Assembly (NCBI RefSeq): GCF_000145035.1
Contig: NC_014387.1
Location: 1,850,001 to 1,914,000 of the forward strand
Source of the DNA: Butyrivibrio proteoclasticus B316
Lineage (GTDB): Bacteria; Bacillota; Clostridia; Lachnospirales; Lachnospiraceae
Direction of reading: 5' to 3'
DNA: 64,000 bases
Shown here: positions 52,505 through 61,882 of the stretch, one piece after another
How positions within the stretch are numbered: position 1 is the stretch's first letter
How the letters are laid out: every line of letters begins with the position of its first letter
The notes under the pieces: generated by a model
What the model saw: only the letters and a program-made list of their open reading frames with translations
The model's database searches: none
What the model was told of the DNA's origin: nothing
Program-made: the position numbers and the translations under genes

Positions 52505-54268
52505 TTACGCCCTCGCGTCAAATGCAGTTGTAGATAAAAGAGGCGTTCTTGTTACAGATAAAAGTTCATCTACTGCATCGTTTTCGCCGCCTTTATCAGA
52601 ATGAAGCATCATATTTGCACTCATTGTGTAACCTCGCTTCTCAAGTCTTTCACTTAAAATATGGATATTATCATTAAGAAGCTCGATTACAGAATCATCA
52701 GCCACATAGAAATTAGTAGTTACCCTGGTATCCTTAAGCTTAACGTAAACATCAACAGGACCAAGGCTCTCCATATCGAGGTGTAAAATAGCGCTGACTG
52801 ATCCATCCTCGCTCATTTTTTTGTTTTTATTTCTGTAGACGTAGAGATCACCATTAGCATTCTGCCCAGCCATCTGAAGTGGCAGTTGAACGTACTGAAA
52901 CATCTGATTTAGCTGATTCATGAAATCCAGATTATTACTAAGGTTATTAGCAGATTGTGCAAGCTTTGCCTCACTTCCAAGAGCATTTGTAACTGACTCA
53001 GCAAGAGCTTTTGCCTGAATTCCAAGTCTTTGGTACAGATTCTCTATATTTTCCTTTTTCTCTACATCAAGAGGCTTTAAGAGCCACTGATTTGAAATGT
53101 TTTCCTTTAAAAGTTTGCCATACTCATCAGAAGAAAAGAGCTTTTTAAAGGATGTAAGTTCAACAGGATCAGAAAGATCAGCCTCCTCAAATGCATTTGC
53201 CAGTTCTTTAAAAAGCTGACTTGTTGCATCTTGTTTTCCTGCAAGCAGATCTTTTTGTAAATTTTGAATTGTCTTATCAGAAATACCTAAGTTTTCAAGG
53301 TTATTAAGAAAATCATCTGATAGTTTTACAGGTACTTTTCCTTCATATGAATCAGTCTGTATATTCAATGCTGCTTTCTGATTTACAGTGGAATTCTCTG
53401 GATTTAAGGAATTCAAACTGTTTGCAGAACCTTCCTGATCCATGGCAACTTTCCCGGACATATTTTCAGCAATAGTTTCTAAATCACCCATGTCTTGATG
53501 AGCAAACTGGCTGTTTTCAGATTCTACCATTTCTGTGCTTTCAGAGCCGGATAATTCTGCAGCTGATATCTGCGCCTGAATTTCTTCTCCTGCAAAAGCC
53601 TTGAGAACTTCTCCATAAAGATTAATTGCAGCACTGGTATTGCCACTTTGCAATAGAGAATCAAAAGCCTTCGGAAGCTCTTCAATAATCTCTGTCATCT
53701 CCATGGTAACCTGATGCTCATAGTTTTTGTAATTACCATATTGCTCTATATTATTTTCGTTAATTGGAATATTAAGACTCTTCATTTCAACAAGTGTAGA
53801 CAAACTTGTACCTGAGTAGGTATTTAGATTTTTACTCATTTCAAGAAGAGATGTTTTGTCAATTGGAAGTCCGGCTTCCATCATCTCTTTGACCATTTGC
53901 ACCGAATTGCCTGTCACTTCTAGGCCTGCAGCCATAAGGGCTTTCATAGTGCTCTGATAAGTTGACGTATTCTCGAGAAGCGGAGTGATCGTAACTCCAT
54001 TAGGACCGGTTCCACGAACTGAAAAGCTCAATATCTGCCCTTCCTTAAGTCCCATGCCTTCAGATAACTTGGCAGATATTGTGGCATTTCCCAAATCTAT
54101 ATTAGCGATTTTCTCGCCATTCGTATCAGTAACAGACAGAACTTTTCCGGTAAGCGTAGAGCCATTTTTAACTTCTATGGGCGCTTCTTTGGAAGGAGCA
54201 TTGGTCTGCTCCCTTCCATCAATAATAATATTTTTACCAGATCCGTTTATGCCTGAAATATTACTCAT
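52505..54268 (-). CDS. FliK-like flagellar hook-length control protein (YlqG-type)
   Basis: The 587-residue protein has a long Ser/Asn/Gln-rich central region and a C-terminal FliK-type domain (about residues 480-575): LHLDMESLGPVDVYVKLKDTR, TTNFYVADDSVIELL and LSERLEKRGYTMSANM. Its N-terminal LTGKVLSVTDTNGEKIANIDLGN is a beta-rich domain shared with YlqG-type proteins. The start overlaps rnhB by 4 nt, and FhlB follows 2 nt later. It likely measures hook length or switches export specificity with FlhB/FhlB. Confidence 0.85.
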   Translation of the reverse strand: MSNISGINGSGKNIIIDGREQTNAPSKEAPIEVKNGSTLTGKVLSVTDTNGEKIANIDLGNATISAKLSEGMGLKEGQILSFSVRGTGPNGVTITPLLENTSTYQSTMKALMAAGLEVTGNSVQMVKEMMEAGLPIDKTSLLEMSKNLNTYSGTSLSTLVEMKSLNIPINENNIEQYGNYKNYEHQVTMEMTEIIEELPKAFDSLLQSGNTSAAINLYGEVLKAFAGEEIQAQISAAELSGSESTEMVESENSQFAHQDMGDLETIAENMSGKVAMDQEGSANSLNSLNPENSTVNQKAALNIQTDSYEGKVPVKLSDDFLNNLENLGISDKTIQNLQKDLLAGKQDATSQLFKELANAFEEADLSDPVELTSFKKLFSSDEYGKLLKENISNQWLLKPLDVEKKENIENLYQRLGIQAKALAESVTNALGSEAKLAQSANNLSNNLDFMNQLNQMFQYVQLPLQMAGQNANGDLYVYRNKNKKMSEDGSVSAILHLDMESLGPVDVYVKLKDTRVTTNFYVADDSVIELLNDNIHILSERLEKRGYTMSANMMLHSDKGGENDAVDELLSVTRTPLLSTTAFDARA

Positions 54269-55029
54269 ACAAAATTACCTATAAAAGATCTGCGGTGAAT
54301 AGGACATGGTCCATATTTTTTGAGGGCAGCTATATGATCCGCACTTCCATATCCTTTGTTTGAATCAAATCCATATTCAGGATACTCTTTGGCGTAATCT
54401 TTCATAATCCTGTCTCTTGTAACCTTGGCAATTATACTAGCTGCAGCTATGGATGCGCTTTTGGCATCTCCCTTGATTATAGATATCTGTTTATATTCTT
54501 CAAGCTGAGGGATGTGAACAGCATCTATCAAAAGACCACCTGGCTTGACAGAAAGGCTGTTTACAGCCTTGGTCATAGCCTCATAGGTAGCCTGTAAAAT
54601 ATTGATCTCATCGATCCTCTCGCAAGTACTATAGCCAATTCCTACAGAAATAGCTTTATCCATGATCACATCATAAAGCTCTTCTCTCTTTTTTTCGGAT
54701 AATTTCTTGGAATCATTTAGATAATAGATTTCTGAATCAGTCGGCAAAATAACAGCTGCTGCATACACAGGTCCTGCCAGAGGGCCTCTGCCAACCTCAT
54801 CTATTCCGCATAAGAGCCCAAGGCCAGCATTCTCACGCTCATACTTCTTCATCTCATTAGTACGAGCAATCTCTTTGTACCATAAATCAAGCTTCTTGCC
54901 TGCATTCTCAACTAGCTTTCTAACTCCTGCTCTCTCATCGGAATCATATTTTTCTATAAATAGCTTTAATGCATCAACATCCTGTGAAGATGCTAAGGCT
55001 TCTTTTATCTGAGATATCGCTTCCATCAT
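54265..55029 (-). CDS. rnhB: Ribonuclease HII
   Basis: RNase HII removes ribonucleotides from DNA. The 254-residue protein has an N-terminal extension of about 70 residues typical of Firmicutes and the catalytic motif GIDEVGRGPLAGPV (Asp-Glu near residue 77), LIDAVHIPQ, KGDAKSASIAAASIIAKVTRD and YGFDSNKGYG. The end, GPCPIHRRSFIGN, is normal. Start and stop overlap those of lepB and the FliK-like gene, so the cluster is tightly coupled. Confidence 0.96.
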   Translation of the reverse strand: MMEAISQIKEALASSQDVDALKLFIEKYDSDERAGVRKLVENAGKKLDLWYKEIARTNEMKKYERENAGLGLLCGIDEVGRGPLAGPVYAAAVILPTDSEIYYLNDSKKLSEKKREELYDVIMDKAISVGIGYSTCERIDEINILQATYEAMTKAVNSLSVKPGGLLIDAVHIPQLEEYKQISIIKGDAKSASIAAASIIAKVTRDRIMKDYAKEYPEYGFDSNKGYGSADHIAALKKYGPCPIHRRSFIGNFV

Positions 55030-55559
55030 TTAATACCCCCAAATGAATCAAATGGGTATATTCTGAGAAAAGCATGTCCTAATATATCTTTCTTTTGAAT
55101 ATTTCCAACAGACGGATCCCTGCTATCCATGCTATGGTTTCTGTTATCTCCCATAACAAAATATTCATCCTTGCCAAGAGTCACACCGCTGGCAGCTATA
55201 CCGGGATCCTGAATGATCTCAGCGCCAAAGTTCTCCTTGAGAAGTTCATCATTGATATAAATATTGCCATCAGCATCAATTCTGACTGTTTCTCCGGGAA
55301 GTCCAATTACACGCTTAATAAAGTATTCCTCATTCCCGTATCTGTAAGGAAATACAATAACATCATATCTATGAACATCTCCAAATCTATATGTCACCTT
55401 TTCAATCAAAAGAGAATCTCTGTCAATAAGAGTTGGATTCATTGAACTTCCACTAACTTCTGTTCTCTGCATAACAAAGGTAATAAACAAAAAAGTCAGC
55501 AGAAAAACAACTCCAAAATAAACGATTGTACTAAGTACTTCTTTTAATACTTTATTCAT
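55026..55559 (-). CDS. lepB: Signal peptidase I, copy 1
   Basis: The 177-residue type I signal peptidase has one N-terminal helix (about residues 9-29) and an outer catalytic domain. The nucleophile is in SGSSMNPTL (near residue 37), the general base lysine in YFIKRVIGLPGE (near residue 82), and box E reads GDNRNHSMDSRD. Length is of the Gram-positive minimal type. It lies between rbgA and rnhB, and a second signal peptidase gene is two genes away. Confidence 0.93.
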   Translation of the reverse strand: MNKVLKEVLSTIVYFGVVFLLTFLFITFVMQRTEVSGSSMNPTLIDRDSLLIEKVTYRFGDVHRYDVIVFPYRYGNEEYFIKRVIGLPGETVRIDADGNIYINDELLKENFGAEIIQDPGIAASGVTLGKDEYFVMGDNRNHSMDSRDPSVGNIQKKDILGHAFLRIYPFDSFGGIK

Positions 55560-55592
55560 CTTCTCCAGCCTATCCGTGCCAATGCACTTAGT

Positions 55593-56474
55593 TTACTCTT
55601 TTTCCGGACGCTCGATAGATATCTTGCCAAGACGGCCGTTTCTAAAATCATCCAAAAGAAGCGCCGCTGCCCTGTCCATATCAGGCTGAGCGCCCTGTTT
55701 AAAGCATTTTCTGTTGATAGCTATTGCTGATAAAACAGCACTTGATGGCGTTGCATACTGCTCATTTGAAAGCTCAGCAATTTGATCCTCACTTATATTA
55801 TACTTCTCACTTATGGCATTTGGGTAGGATTCTTTAAGGATTTTAATAAGTTCACAGGCAAGTTCTGTCGTATCAAGATTTTCATCATTCATTGAACCTA
55901 TAAGAGCAAGATGAAGTCCCACAGTCTCATCCTCAAACTTAGGCCATAGAATTCCAGGAGTATCTAAAAGCTGCATGTTTTTACCAAGCGCTATCCATTG
56001 TTTTCCCTTGGTTACTCCCGGCTTATTTCCGGTCTTTGCGGAAGCTTTGCCTGCTAGTTTATTGATAAAAGTAGACTTTCCAACATTAGGTATTCCTGCA
56101 ACCATAGCCCTTATTGGTCTGCCAACTATTCCGCGTTTCTTGTCACGCTCTATTTTTTCAGCGCATGCCTTTGTCACCAAATCCTTAACTTTTGCGGCCT
56201 CATTACCGGTTTTGGAATTCATTTCCATAACAAAAGCACCTGTCTTCTGATAATATTCCTTCCACTCCCTGGTAACCTGAGGATCTGCAAGATCAGCCTT
56301 ATTCAGTATTATAAGTCTGAACTTGTTCTTACCCAGCTCATCAATATCAGGATTTCTACCGGATGCCGGAATTCTGGCATCAGTCAGCTCTATAATGATA
56401 TCGATAAGTTTAATATTCTCCTGCATCATTCTGACCGCTTTGGTCATATGTCCCGGATACCACTGATAATTCAT
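55593..56474 (-). CDS. rbgA: Ribosome biogenesis GTPase RbgA (YlqF)
   Basis: The 293-residue, circularly permuted GTPase is needed for late 50S assembly. The G motifs occur in permuted order: NKADL (G4) near residue 57, then AGIPNVGKST (G1) near residue 128 and DTPGI (G3). The N-terminal WYPGHMTKAVRMM and DARIPASGRNPDI are typical, and an ANTAR-like C-terminal domain follows. It is flanked by two signal peptidase genes on the same strand, near rplS, the standard Firmicute order. Confidence 0.95.
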   Translation of the reverse strand: MNYQWYPGHMTKAVRMMQENIKLIDIIIELTDARIPASGRNPDIDELGKNKFRLIILNKADLADPQVTREWKEYYQKTGAFVMEMNSKTGNEAAKVKDLVTKACAEKIERDKKRGIVGRPIRAMVAGIPNVGKSTFINKLAGKASAKTGNKPGVTKGKQWIALGKNMQLLDTPGILWPKFEDETVGLHLALIGSMNDENLDTTELACELIKILKESYPNAISEKYNISEDQIAELSNEQYATPSSAVLSAIAINRKCFKQGAQPDMDRAAALLLDDFRNGRLGKISIERPEKE

Positions 56475-56489
56475 CTATTCACCACTTTC

Positions 56490-57086
56490 TTAATCTAATA
56501 TAAAACCACCTGAGTGACCATTTTGCCCTAACTTAAACCAGGCTTTTCCAATCATCATGTTGGTCGAAACCAGTCCAATATTAGCACTTCTTGAGTCCTC
56601 ACTACTATTTCTGTTATCACCAAGAACAAAGTATTCACCACTCTTTAGTGTTATTTCGTTTGATGCTATCCCTGCATCTTCCATTTTATCATACTTATCC
56701 TGGTCTTCAGTCTGAACTTCTCCATTTATATATAAAAGTCCATCTATGATCTGAACCTTATCCCCGGGGCCTGCTACAACTCTTTTTACATAATAATGAG
56801 AATTAACATTTCCATTTGGTAAAAAAACTACTATATCACCGGTAGATGGCCCTAATATTTTAAGAACAAGCTTGTTAACAAGAACTGTCTGACCATTATA
56901 GGCAGAAGGTTCCATAGAATCACCAATAACCTTGACCTGCATGCCAAATAAAAAAACAAATACAGCAGCCAAAGCTACTGCAAAGATAGTGACAGTAATC
57001 CAGGAAAAAATCTCCCTGATAAGCTTAGGAGTAATAATCTTCTTTTTCTGACTGAATGATAAAGTATTCTTTTTCCTACGACGCAT
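56490..57086 (-). CDS. lepB: Signal peptidase I, copy 2
   Basis: This second type I signal peptidase has about 198 residues, a basic N-terminus (MRRRKKNTL) and one helix (about residues 30-52). The catalytic Ser is in IGDSMEPSAYNG, Lys in YYVKRVVAGPGD, and box E reads GDNRNSSEDSRS. It differs clearly from copy 1, so this is an old duplication rather than a recent one. GGGGAG precedes the ATG at 57086 by 8 nt; the frame extends upstream into a terminator region, which argues against a longer form. It lies 15 nt before rbgA. Confidence 0.92.
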   Translation of the reverse strand: MRRRKKNTLSFSQKKKIITPKLIREIFSWITVTIFAVALAAVFVFLFGMQVKVIGDSMEPSAYNGQTVLVNKLVLKILGPSTGDIVVFLPNGNVNSHYYVKRVVAGPGDKVQIIDGLLYINGEVQTEDQDKYDKMEDAGIASNEITLKSGEYFVLGDNRNSSEDSRSANIGLVSTNMMIGKAWFKLGQNGHSGGFILD

Positions 57087-57132
57087 ATTATGTGCTCCCC
57101 AAACGTTCTTTTTGCCGCCTCGGCGCGCAAAC

Positions 57133-57166
57133 AAAAAGAGGCAATTACTAAAAAGTAACTGCCTCT
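57133..57166 (-). terminator. Intrinsic terminator between rplS and the second lepB
   Basis: A 13-bp stem (57137-57149 with 57154-57166; AGAGGCAATTACT and its complement with one wobble pair) is followed by T5 on the minus strand, 11 nt after rplS. It should limit read-through from the ribosomal gene into lepB. Confidence 0.87.
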
Positions 57167-57176
57167 AGCAAACAAA

Positions 57177-57527
57177 TTATCTGGTAACAAGTTCCTTAAC
57201 CTTAGCTTTCTTACCTGTAAGTCCCTTAAGGTAGTTCAGCTTAGCTCTTCTTACCTTACCTCTTCTGATAACTTCAACCTTCTCAACGATAGGTGAGTGA
57301 AGTGGCCATGTCTTCTCAACGCCAACACCGTAAGACTCTTTTCTTACTGTGAAAGTTGTACGGTTGCTACCGCCCTGGATCTTCTTAACAGTTCCCTCGA
57401 AAACCTGAACTCTTTCACGGTTTCCTTCCTTGATCTTAGCGTGTACTCTTACAGTATCACCTGTGTGGAACTGAGGCGCATTAGCGTTCAGCTGCTCTTT
57501 CTCGAGCTCTTCGATAATTGTACTCAT
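57177..57527 (-). CDS. rplS: 50S ribosomal protein L19
   Basis: The 116-residue ribosomal protein has the usual sequence plan: [40 protein letters not shown] and the C-terminal [29 protein letters not shown] precedes the ATG. Codon use is strongly biased, as expected for a ribosomal gene. It is followed by its own terminator, and a structured leader lies upstream. Confidence 0.97.
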   Translation of the reverse strand: MSTIIEELEKEQLNANAPQFHTGDTVRVHAKIKEGNRERVQVFEGTVKKIQGGSNRTTFTVRKESYGVGVEKTWPLHSPIVEKVEVIRRGKVRRAKLNYLKGLTGKKAKVKELVTR

Positions 57528-57539
57528 ATTTCTTCTCCT

Positions 57540-57612
57540 ATTCTATGGACGTTCTTGCCACGAACCATGATTAAAATAATTACTAAATGTCATAGCAGAG
57601 GACCGTCTGATT
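57540..57612 (-). ncRNA. Probable L19 leader RNA
   Basis: The untranslated leader of rplS forms a closing stem between GTCATAG-type and CTATGGAC-type sequences (57589-57595 with 57543-57550) and a compact inner hairpin GTTCGTGGCAAGAAC (57551-57565). The position and the CATGGTTCGTGGCAAGAACG sequence resemble the Firmicute L19 leader, thought to be autoregulatory. The assignment is from memory of that motif. Confidence 0.5.
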
Positions 57613-57669
57613 ATCACAACGTACTATACTATAACACAGAGCATATGGAGAAGTCAACATCAAACACAA

Positions 57670-58095
57670 TTATTTTCCCAGAAGATTAACAGGACCAAAT
57701 CTGTCAGGTAATATTTCAGGCAGTGTATAAGTTTTATAATCTGTTGTAGATTTAGCACAAATGATAATGAACTCATCTCTGCAGAACTCACTCATAACCT
57801 GTCTACAAACTCCGCAAGGACTGCAATCATCCAATTCTGTTGCTCCATCAGCTCCTCCACAGATGGCAATTGCTGTAAATTCCTTAACGCCCTCGCTTAC
57901 AGCCTTAAAGAAAGCTGTACGCTCAGCACAATTTGTCGGTGTAAAAGAAGCATTTTCTATGTTGCAGCCCGTATATATAGTGCCATTAGCAGCAAGAAGT
58001 GCAGCCCCAACATTGTAATGTGAATATGGAGTATAAGAATAATTTCTCATATCCAATGCTTTTTCTATAAGATTTTCAATCTGTTCTTTTGTCAT
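57670..58095 (-). CDS. cdd: Cytidine deaminase
   Basis: This 141-residue zinc enzyme deaminates cytidine and deoxycytidine. Motifs are NVGAALLAANG, TGCNIENASFTPTNCAERTA (Cys-Ala-Glu, zinc ligand and proton-shuttling Glu) and PCGVCRQVMSEF (two zinc cysteines), making the tetrameric CCC-type site. Length is typical. It starts 2 nt after the permease gene and ends the nucleoside transport operon, fitting salvage of imported nucleosides. Confidence 0.95.
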   Translation of the reverse strand: MTKEQIENLIEKALDMRNYSYTPYSHYNVGAALLAANGTIYTGCNIENASFTPTNCAERTAFFKAVSEGVKEFTAIAICGGADGATELDDCSPCGVCRQVMSEFCRDEFIIICAKSTTDYKTYTLPEILPDRFGPVNLLGK

Positions 58096-58097
58096 TT

Positions 58098-59042
58098 TTA
58101 TCTAGACCCCTTATCATATGGAATTCCTTCTGCCTTAGGAGCTCTGGACTTCTGTGATGTAAATGCAAGTACGATAAGAGAAACTATATAAGGGAACATA
58201 TTGTAAACAGTTCCAGGAATCTTAAGTGCCTGAAGGAAACCAATACCCATATATACATTTGACAGTGATCTGAATACTGCAAAGAGTACAGCAGACCATG
58301 CAATTCTCTCGGGCTTCCACTGGCCAAAGATCATAACAGCAAGTGCAAGGAAGCCTGCGCCTGCAACACCATAATCAAAGTGCCATGTAGAGTTGGCAGC
58401 CGCAATATATATAATGCCGCCAAGTCCAGCCAGAAAACCTGACAAAAGCACTCCTGAATATCTCATAACATATACATTAATACCTACAGAATCAGCAGCC
58501 TGAGGATGCTCACCGCAAGCACGAAGTCTAAGTGCAAATTTGGTTTTATAGAAAAAGATAATCGCAGCCACAAGAAGAACTGCAGCAATCACTACAAACC
58601 AGCTAAGCTGTAAAGCTCCAATGTTAAACATAAAAGCATCATGTCCTCTGACATAATCAAGCTTAGCAGAAAAATCTGATCCTTTTGAGCGATTAGTGTT
58701 AAAAGCCTTAACAATAACTGTAGCAGCTGCTGTAGCAAGCATATTTACAGCTGTACCAATAAGTGTCTGATCAGCCTTGAAATAGATGCATGCAACACCA
58801 ATGAGCAATGAAGAGATCATTCCTGCAAGAGCTGCTGCAATAAGCGTAAGAGACACGATTGTAAATTTAGAAGCTGATTCCGGCAGAAGAACCATTACCA
58901 TAGCTCCAGCCATTGCTCCAAATACCATTATACCTTCAAGTCCCAGATTGATAATACCGCTTCGCTCTGAAAACATTCCGCCCAAAGCAACAAGGATAAG
59001 TACTGCTGAGAAGATGAGTGTGTATTGAATCAGTAGTATCAT
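58098..59042 (-). CDS. Nucleoside ABC transporter permease (NupQ/YufQ type)
   Basis: The 314-residue permease of the BMP/ribose-like BPD_transp_2 family has about eight to nine helices. Signature regions are ERSGIINLGLEGIMVFGAM near residue 27, GEHPQAADSVGINVYVMRYSG near residue 190, and GFLAGLGGIIYIAAANS. It pairs with the permease encoded just upstream, with 4-nt overlap, as a heterodimer. The substrate class, nucleosides, is inferred from the adjacent BMP lipoprotein, cdd and udp. Confidence 0.9.
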   Translation of the reverse strand: MILLIQYTLIFSAVLILVALGGMFSERSGIINLGLEGIMVFGAMAGAMVMVLLPESASKFTIVSLTLIAAALAGMISSLLIGVACIYFKADQTLIGTAVNMLATAAATVIVKAFNTNRSKGSDFSAKLDYVRGHDAFMFNIGALQLSWFVVIAAVLLVAAIIFFYKTKFALRLRACGEHPQAADSVGINVYVMRYSGVLLSGFLAGLGGIIYIAAANSTWHFDYGVAGAGFLALAVMIFGQWKPERIAWSAVLFAVFRSLSNVYMGIGFLQALKIPGTVYNMFPYIVSLIVLAFTSQKSRAPKAEGIPYDKGSR

Positions 59043-60181
59043 CTCTGCACCTCCTTCTTAGCTGATGCATTTTTGCCAGCCTCAGTATTACTCTTTTGTA
59101 CCTTTTTAGGCTTATTGATAATAGTTTTAAAGAAAAGCACAAATCCGCAGAGATAAATGATGATAGCAATCATCAGATCCGCAACCTGTGGATTGAAATA
59201 ATTAGTATTAAGGTACTGACCGCCAAGTGTAATGTACTCAACGAAAAGACCTGCAACAATTGCCCCTATAGGATGAAGACCTCCAAGGAAAGCTACAGCA
59301 ATTCCTGAAAATCCCATTCCGGGAACAGATGAAGCAATCTTGTAATGTTCAATACTTGTAAGATAATAAAGAGCAGCAGCAAGACCTGAAATAGCGCCTG
59401 AAATAAGCAGTGTCAGCACAATATTTCTCTTTGCGTTCATTCCTGCATACTTGGCTGCATCCTTATTATGTCCGGTTGCCTTGAGCTCATATCCAAAAGT
59501 TGTCTTGCTAAGAACAAGCAAGATAACAATAGCAACAATTACTGTAATAGGAACAGCAATTGTCATATATTGGTTCTTACCAAAAACGCCCTGTAAAAAT
59601 CCGGGAAGTATTCCTGATGGGTTCTTGGCTGCTATATCATATGTCTCGGACTTGGTTGTATTCATGCAAGTCTCATTACCAAGAATAATATTACAGATAT
59701 AAAGTGATATCCAGTTGAGCATAATGCCTGCAATAACTTCATTGACATTACAGAAAGCCTTGAAGAATCCACAAATAGCTCCCCATAAAGCTCCAGCTAT
59801 CACTGCTGCAAGAAGACAGAAAAACCAGTTCCAGCCAAGCGCCAATGATGTATAAAGACTGGCGAGAATGCCTACTGTATATTGTCCAGCTGCTCCAATA
59901 TTGAAAAGGCCAGCCTTATATGCAAAAAGGATAGCTTCTGAACAGAGAATAACAGGAACAGCCTTAACCAGGGTTGAACCAAGATAGTACATAAGCTGCT
60001 GAGGCTTAGCACTGAATTTAAAGAAGTTCTTAAGAATTGCAACCATACCTTCCGTTGCATGAGCTGGATTCATACAAAGAAGAATAATATAACCTAATAA
60101 AATACCAAGGACGGCACATAGGACTGATGCTAATATAGTTTGAACTGCAGGTTTCTTAAAGAAACTAGACTTCTCTTTCAT
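59039..60181 (-). CDS. Nucleoside ABC transporter permease (NupP/YufP type)
   Basis: The 380-residue permease is longer than its partner, with an N-terminal soluble segment and a basic C-terminal tail (NKPKKVQKSNTEAGKN). About nine helices are visible, with KAGLFNIGAAGQYTVGILA, ATGHNKDAAKYAGMNAKRNIV and GMGFSGIAVAFLGGLHPIG as the family hallmarks. It overlaps the ATPase gene by one base and the second permease gene by 4 nt, so the three are translationally linked. Confidence 0.9.
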   Translation of the reverse strand: MKEKSSFFKKPAVQTILASVLCAVLGILLGYIILLCMNPAHATEGMVAILKNFFKFSAKPQQLMYYLGSTLVKAVPVILCSEAILFAYKAGLFNIGAAGQYTVGILASLYTSLALGWNWFFCLLAAVIAGALWGAICGFFKAFCNVNEVIAGIMLNWISLYICNIILGNETCMNTTKSETYDIAAKNPSGILPGFLQGVFGKNQYMTIAVPITVIVAIVILLVLSKTTFGYELKATGHNKDAAKYAGMNAKRNIVLTLLISGAISGLAAALYYLTSIEHYKIASSVPGMGFSGIAVAFLGGLHPIGAIVAGLFVEYITLGGQYLNTNYFNPQVADLMIAIIIYLCGFVLFFKTIINKPKKVQKSNTEAGKNASAKKEVQR

Positions 60182-61722
60182 TACCTAAATACCTCCTTTC
60201 TCTCATCATGTTTTGCTCCGGACATATATAATCCAAGTTCCTGAAGTGTTGTTGTCTTAGGATCAACTTCTCCAACGATCTCACCATCATGCATAACCAG
60301 AATTCTGTCTGAAAGGTTCATAACCTCTTCAAGCTCAAGTGAAACCAATAAGATAGCACATCCCTCATCACGCTGTTTAACAATTTCTTTATGGATATAT
60401 TCGATAGCACCAACATCAAGTCCTCTTGTTGGCTGTACAGCTACCAAAAGCTTATGCTCTCTGTCCATTTCTCTGGCAATAATAGCTTTCTGCTGATTAC
60501 CACCGGACATAGATCTTACAATTGTCTGAGCTCCACGACCTGATCTTACATCAAATTCTTCTGTAAGTCTGTCTGAATACTCTCTCATCTCATTCTTCTT
60601 GATGAAACCATGCTTAGAAAACTGAGGTTCAAAGTATCTTTGAAGAATCATGTTTTCTTCAAGAGTATAATCAAGTACAAGACCATGCTTATGTCTGTCT
60701 TCCGGAACATGGCTCATACCATGAGTATTCTTGTATCGGATAGACTTATGCGTGATATCATCACCCATAAATTTGATAGTACCGCTTGAAATGTCATCAA
60801 GACCTGTAAGTGCTCCAATAAATTCAGTCTGCCCATTTCCATCAATACCGGCGATACAAACAATCTCGCCCTCTCGTACATTGAAGGAAACATTGTGAAC
60901 AGAGTCATTCTGATGAATCTTACTCTTTACACAGACATTCTCTACTCTGAGTATTTCCTTACCAGGTTTAGCCTCTTCCTTGTCAACCGCAAATTTAACA
61001 TCACGGCCTACCATCATAGATGACAGTTCTTCCTTGGTAGTATCTGCAACATTAACAGTACCGATATACTTACCTCTTCTGAGGATTGTACAACGATCTG
61101 CAACTTCCATGATCTCATTAAGCTTGTGAGTAATGAAAAGAATAGACTTACCTTCCGCTGCAAGGTTCTTCATAATCTTCATGAGCTCATCAATTTCCTG
61201 AGGGGTGAGCACTGCAGTAGGTTCATCAAAAATGAGGATATCATTATCTCTGTATAACATCTTAAGGATTTCAACACGCTGTTGCATACCAACAGTAATA
61301 TCCTCAATAAGAGCATCGGGATCAACCTTAAGATTATACTTCTCGGAAAGAGCAAGAACCTTCTTCCTTGCGTCTTTTTTGGTCAAAAAGCCAAATTTAC
61401 TAGGCTCAGCTCCCAGAATAATATTATCAAGAACTGAGAAGATATCTACTAACATGAAATGCTGATGCACCATACCTATACCAAGGTCAGTTGCATCATT
61501 AGGATTTTTGATGGTAACCTCTTTACCATCTTTCTTGATTACACCCTTCTCTGGTGTATAAAGACCAAAGAGGACGCTCATAAGAGTCGATTTTCCTGCA
61601 CCATTCTCCCCAAGAAGTGCATGAATCTCACCTTTTTTTAACTGCAAAGTGATATCATCATTTGCAATTATGCCAGGAAACTCTTTTGTGATATGCAACA
61701 TCTCAATTACATAATCATCCAT
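60181..61722 (-). CDS. Nucleoside ABC transporter ATPase, tandem domains (NupO/YufO type)
   Basis: The 513-residue protein has two ABC domains. The first has Walker A GENGAGKST, the signature-like TVGMQQRVEIL, and Walker B DILIFDEPTAVLTPQE. The second has a modified Walker A (AGIDGNGQTEF) and signature MSGGNQQKAIIARE, with Walker B replaced by LLVAVQPTRGLD. This asymmetry is normal for the ribose/BMP-type importers. It energises uptake with the two permeases downstream and the lipoprotein encoded upstream. Confidence 0.94.
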   Translation of the reverse strand: MDDYVIEMLHITKEFPGIIANDDITLQLKKGEIHALLGENGAGKSTLMSVLFGLYTPEKGVIKKDGKEVTIKNPNDATDLGIGMVHQHFMLVDIFSVLDNIILGAEPSKFGFLTKKDARKKVLALSEKYNLKVDPDALIEDITVGMQQRVEILKMLYRDNDILIFDEPTAVLTPQEIDELMKIMKNLAAEGKSILFITHKLNEIMEVADRCTILRRGKYIGTVNVADTTKEELSSMMVGRDVKFAVDKEEAKPGKEILRVENVCVKSKIHQNDSVHNVSFNVREGEIVCIAGIDGNGQTEFIGALTGLDDISSGTIKFMGDDITHKSIRYKNTHGMSHVPEDRHKHGLVLDYTLEENMILQRYFEPQFSKHGFIKKNEMREYSDRLTEEFDVRSGRGAQTIVRSMSGGNQQKAIIAREMDREHKLLVAVQPTRGLDVGAIEYIHKEIVKQRDEGCAILLVSLELEEVMNLSDRILVMHDGEIVGEVDPKTTTLQELGLYMSGAKHDERKEVFR

Positions 61723-61818
61723 AATTAAAACACCTTCCTAACAAAATTTTTCATGGCAAAACCATAATAATTCCCACTACTACACAGCTAACCTGTAATG
61801 GAAATTATTATGTTCTTG

Positions 61819-61852
61819 TAAAAAAGGGAAGGAATAAGTTTCCTTCCCTTTT
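61819..61852 (-). terminator. Hairpin after the BMP lipoprotein gene
   Basis: A perfect 12-bp stem AAAAGGGAAGGA / TCCTTCCCTTTT (61822-61833 with 61841-61852) followed by a T tract on the minus strand. It lies about 30 nt after the lipoprotein stop and probably reduces transcription into the ATPase gene. A second weaker inverted repeat lies at about 61769-61811. Confidence 0.82.
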
Positions 61853-61882
61853 GAAAGAACAACATAGATTACTAATATTTAA

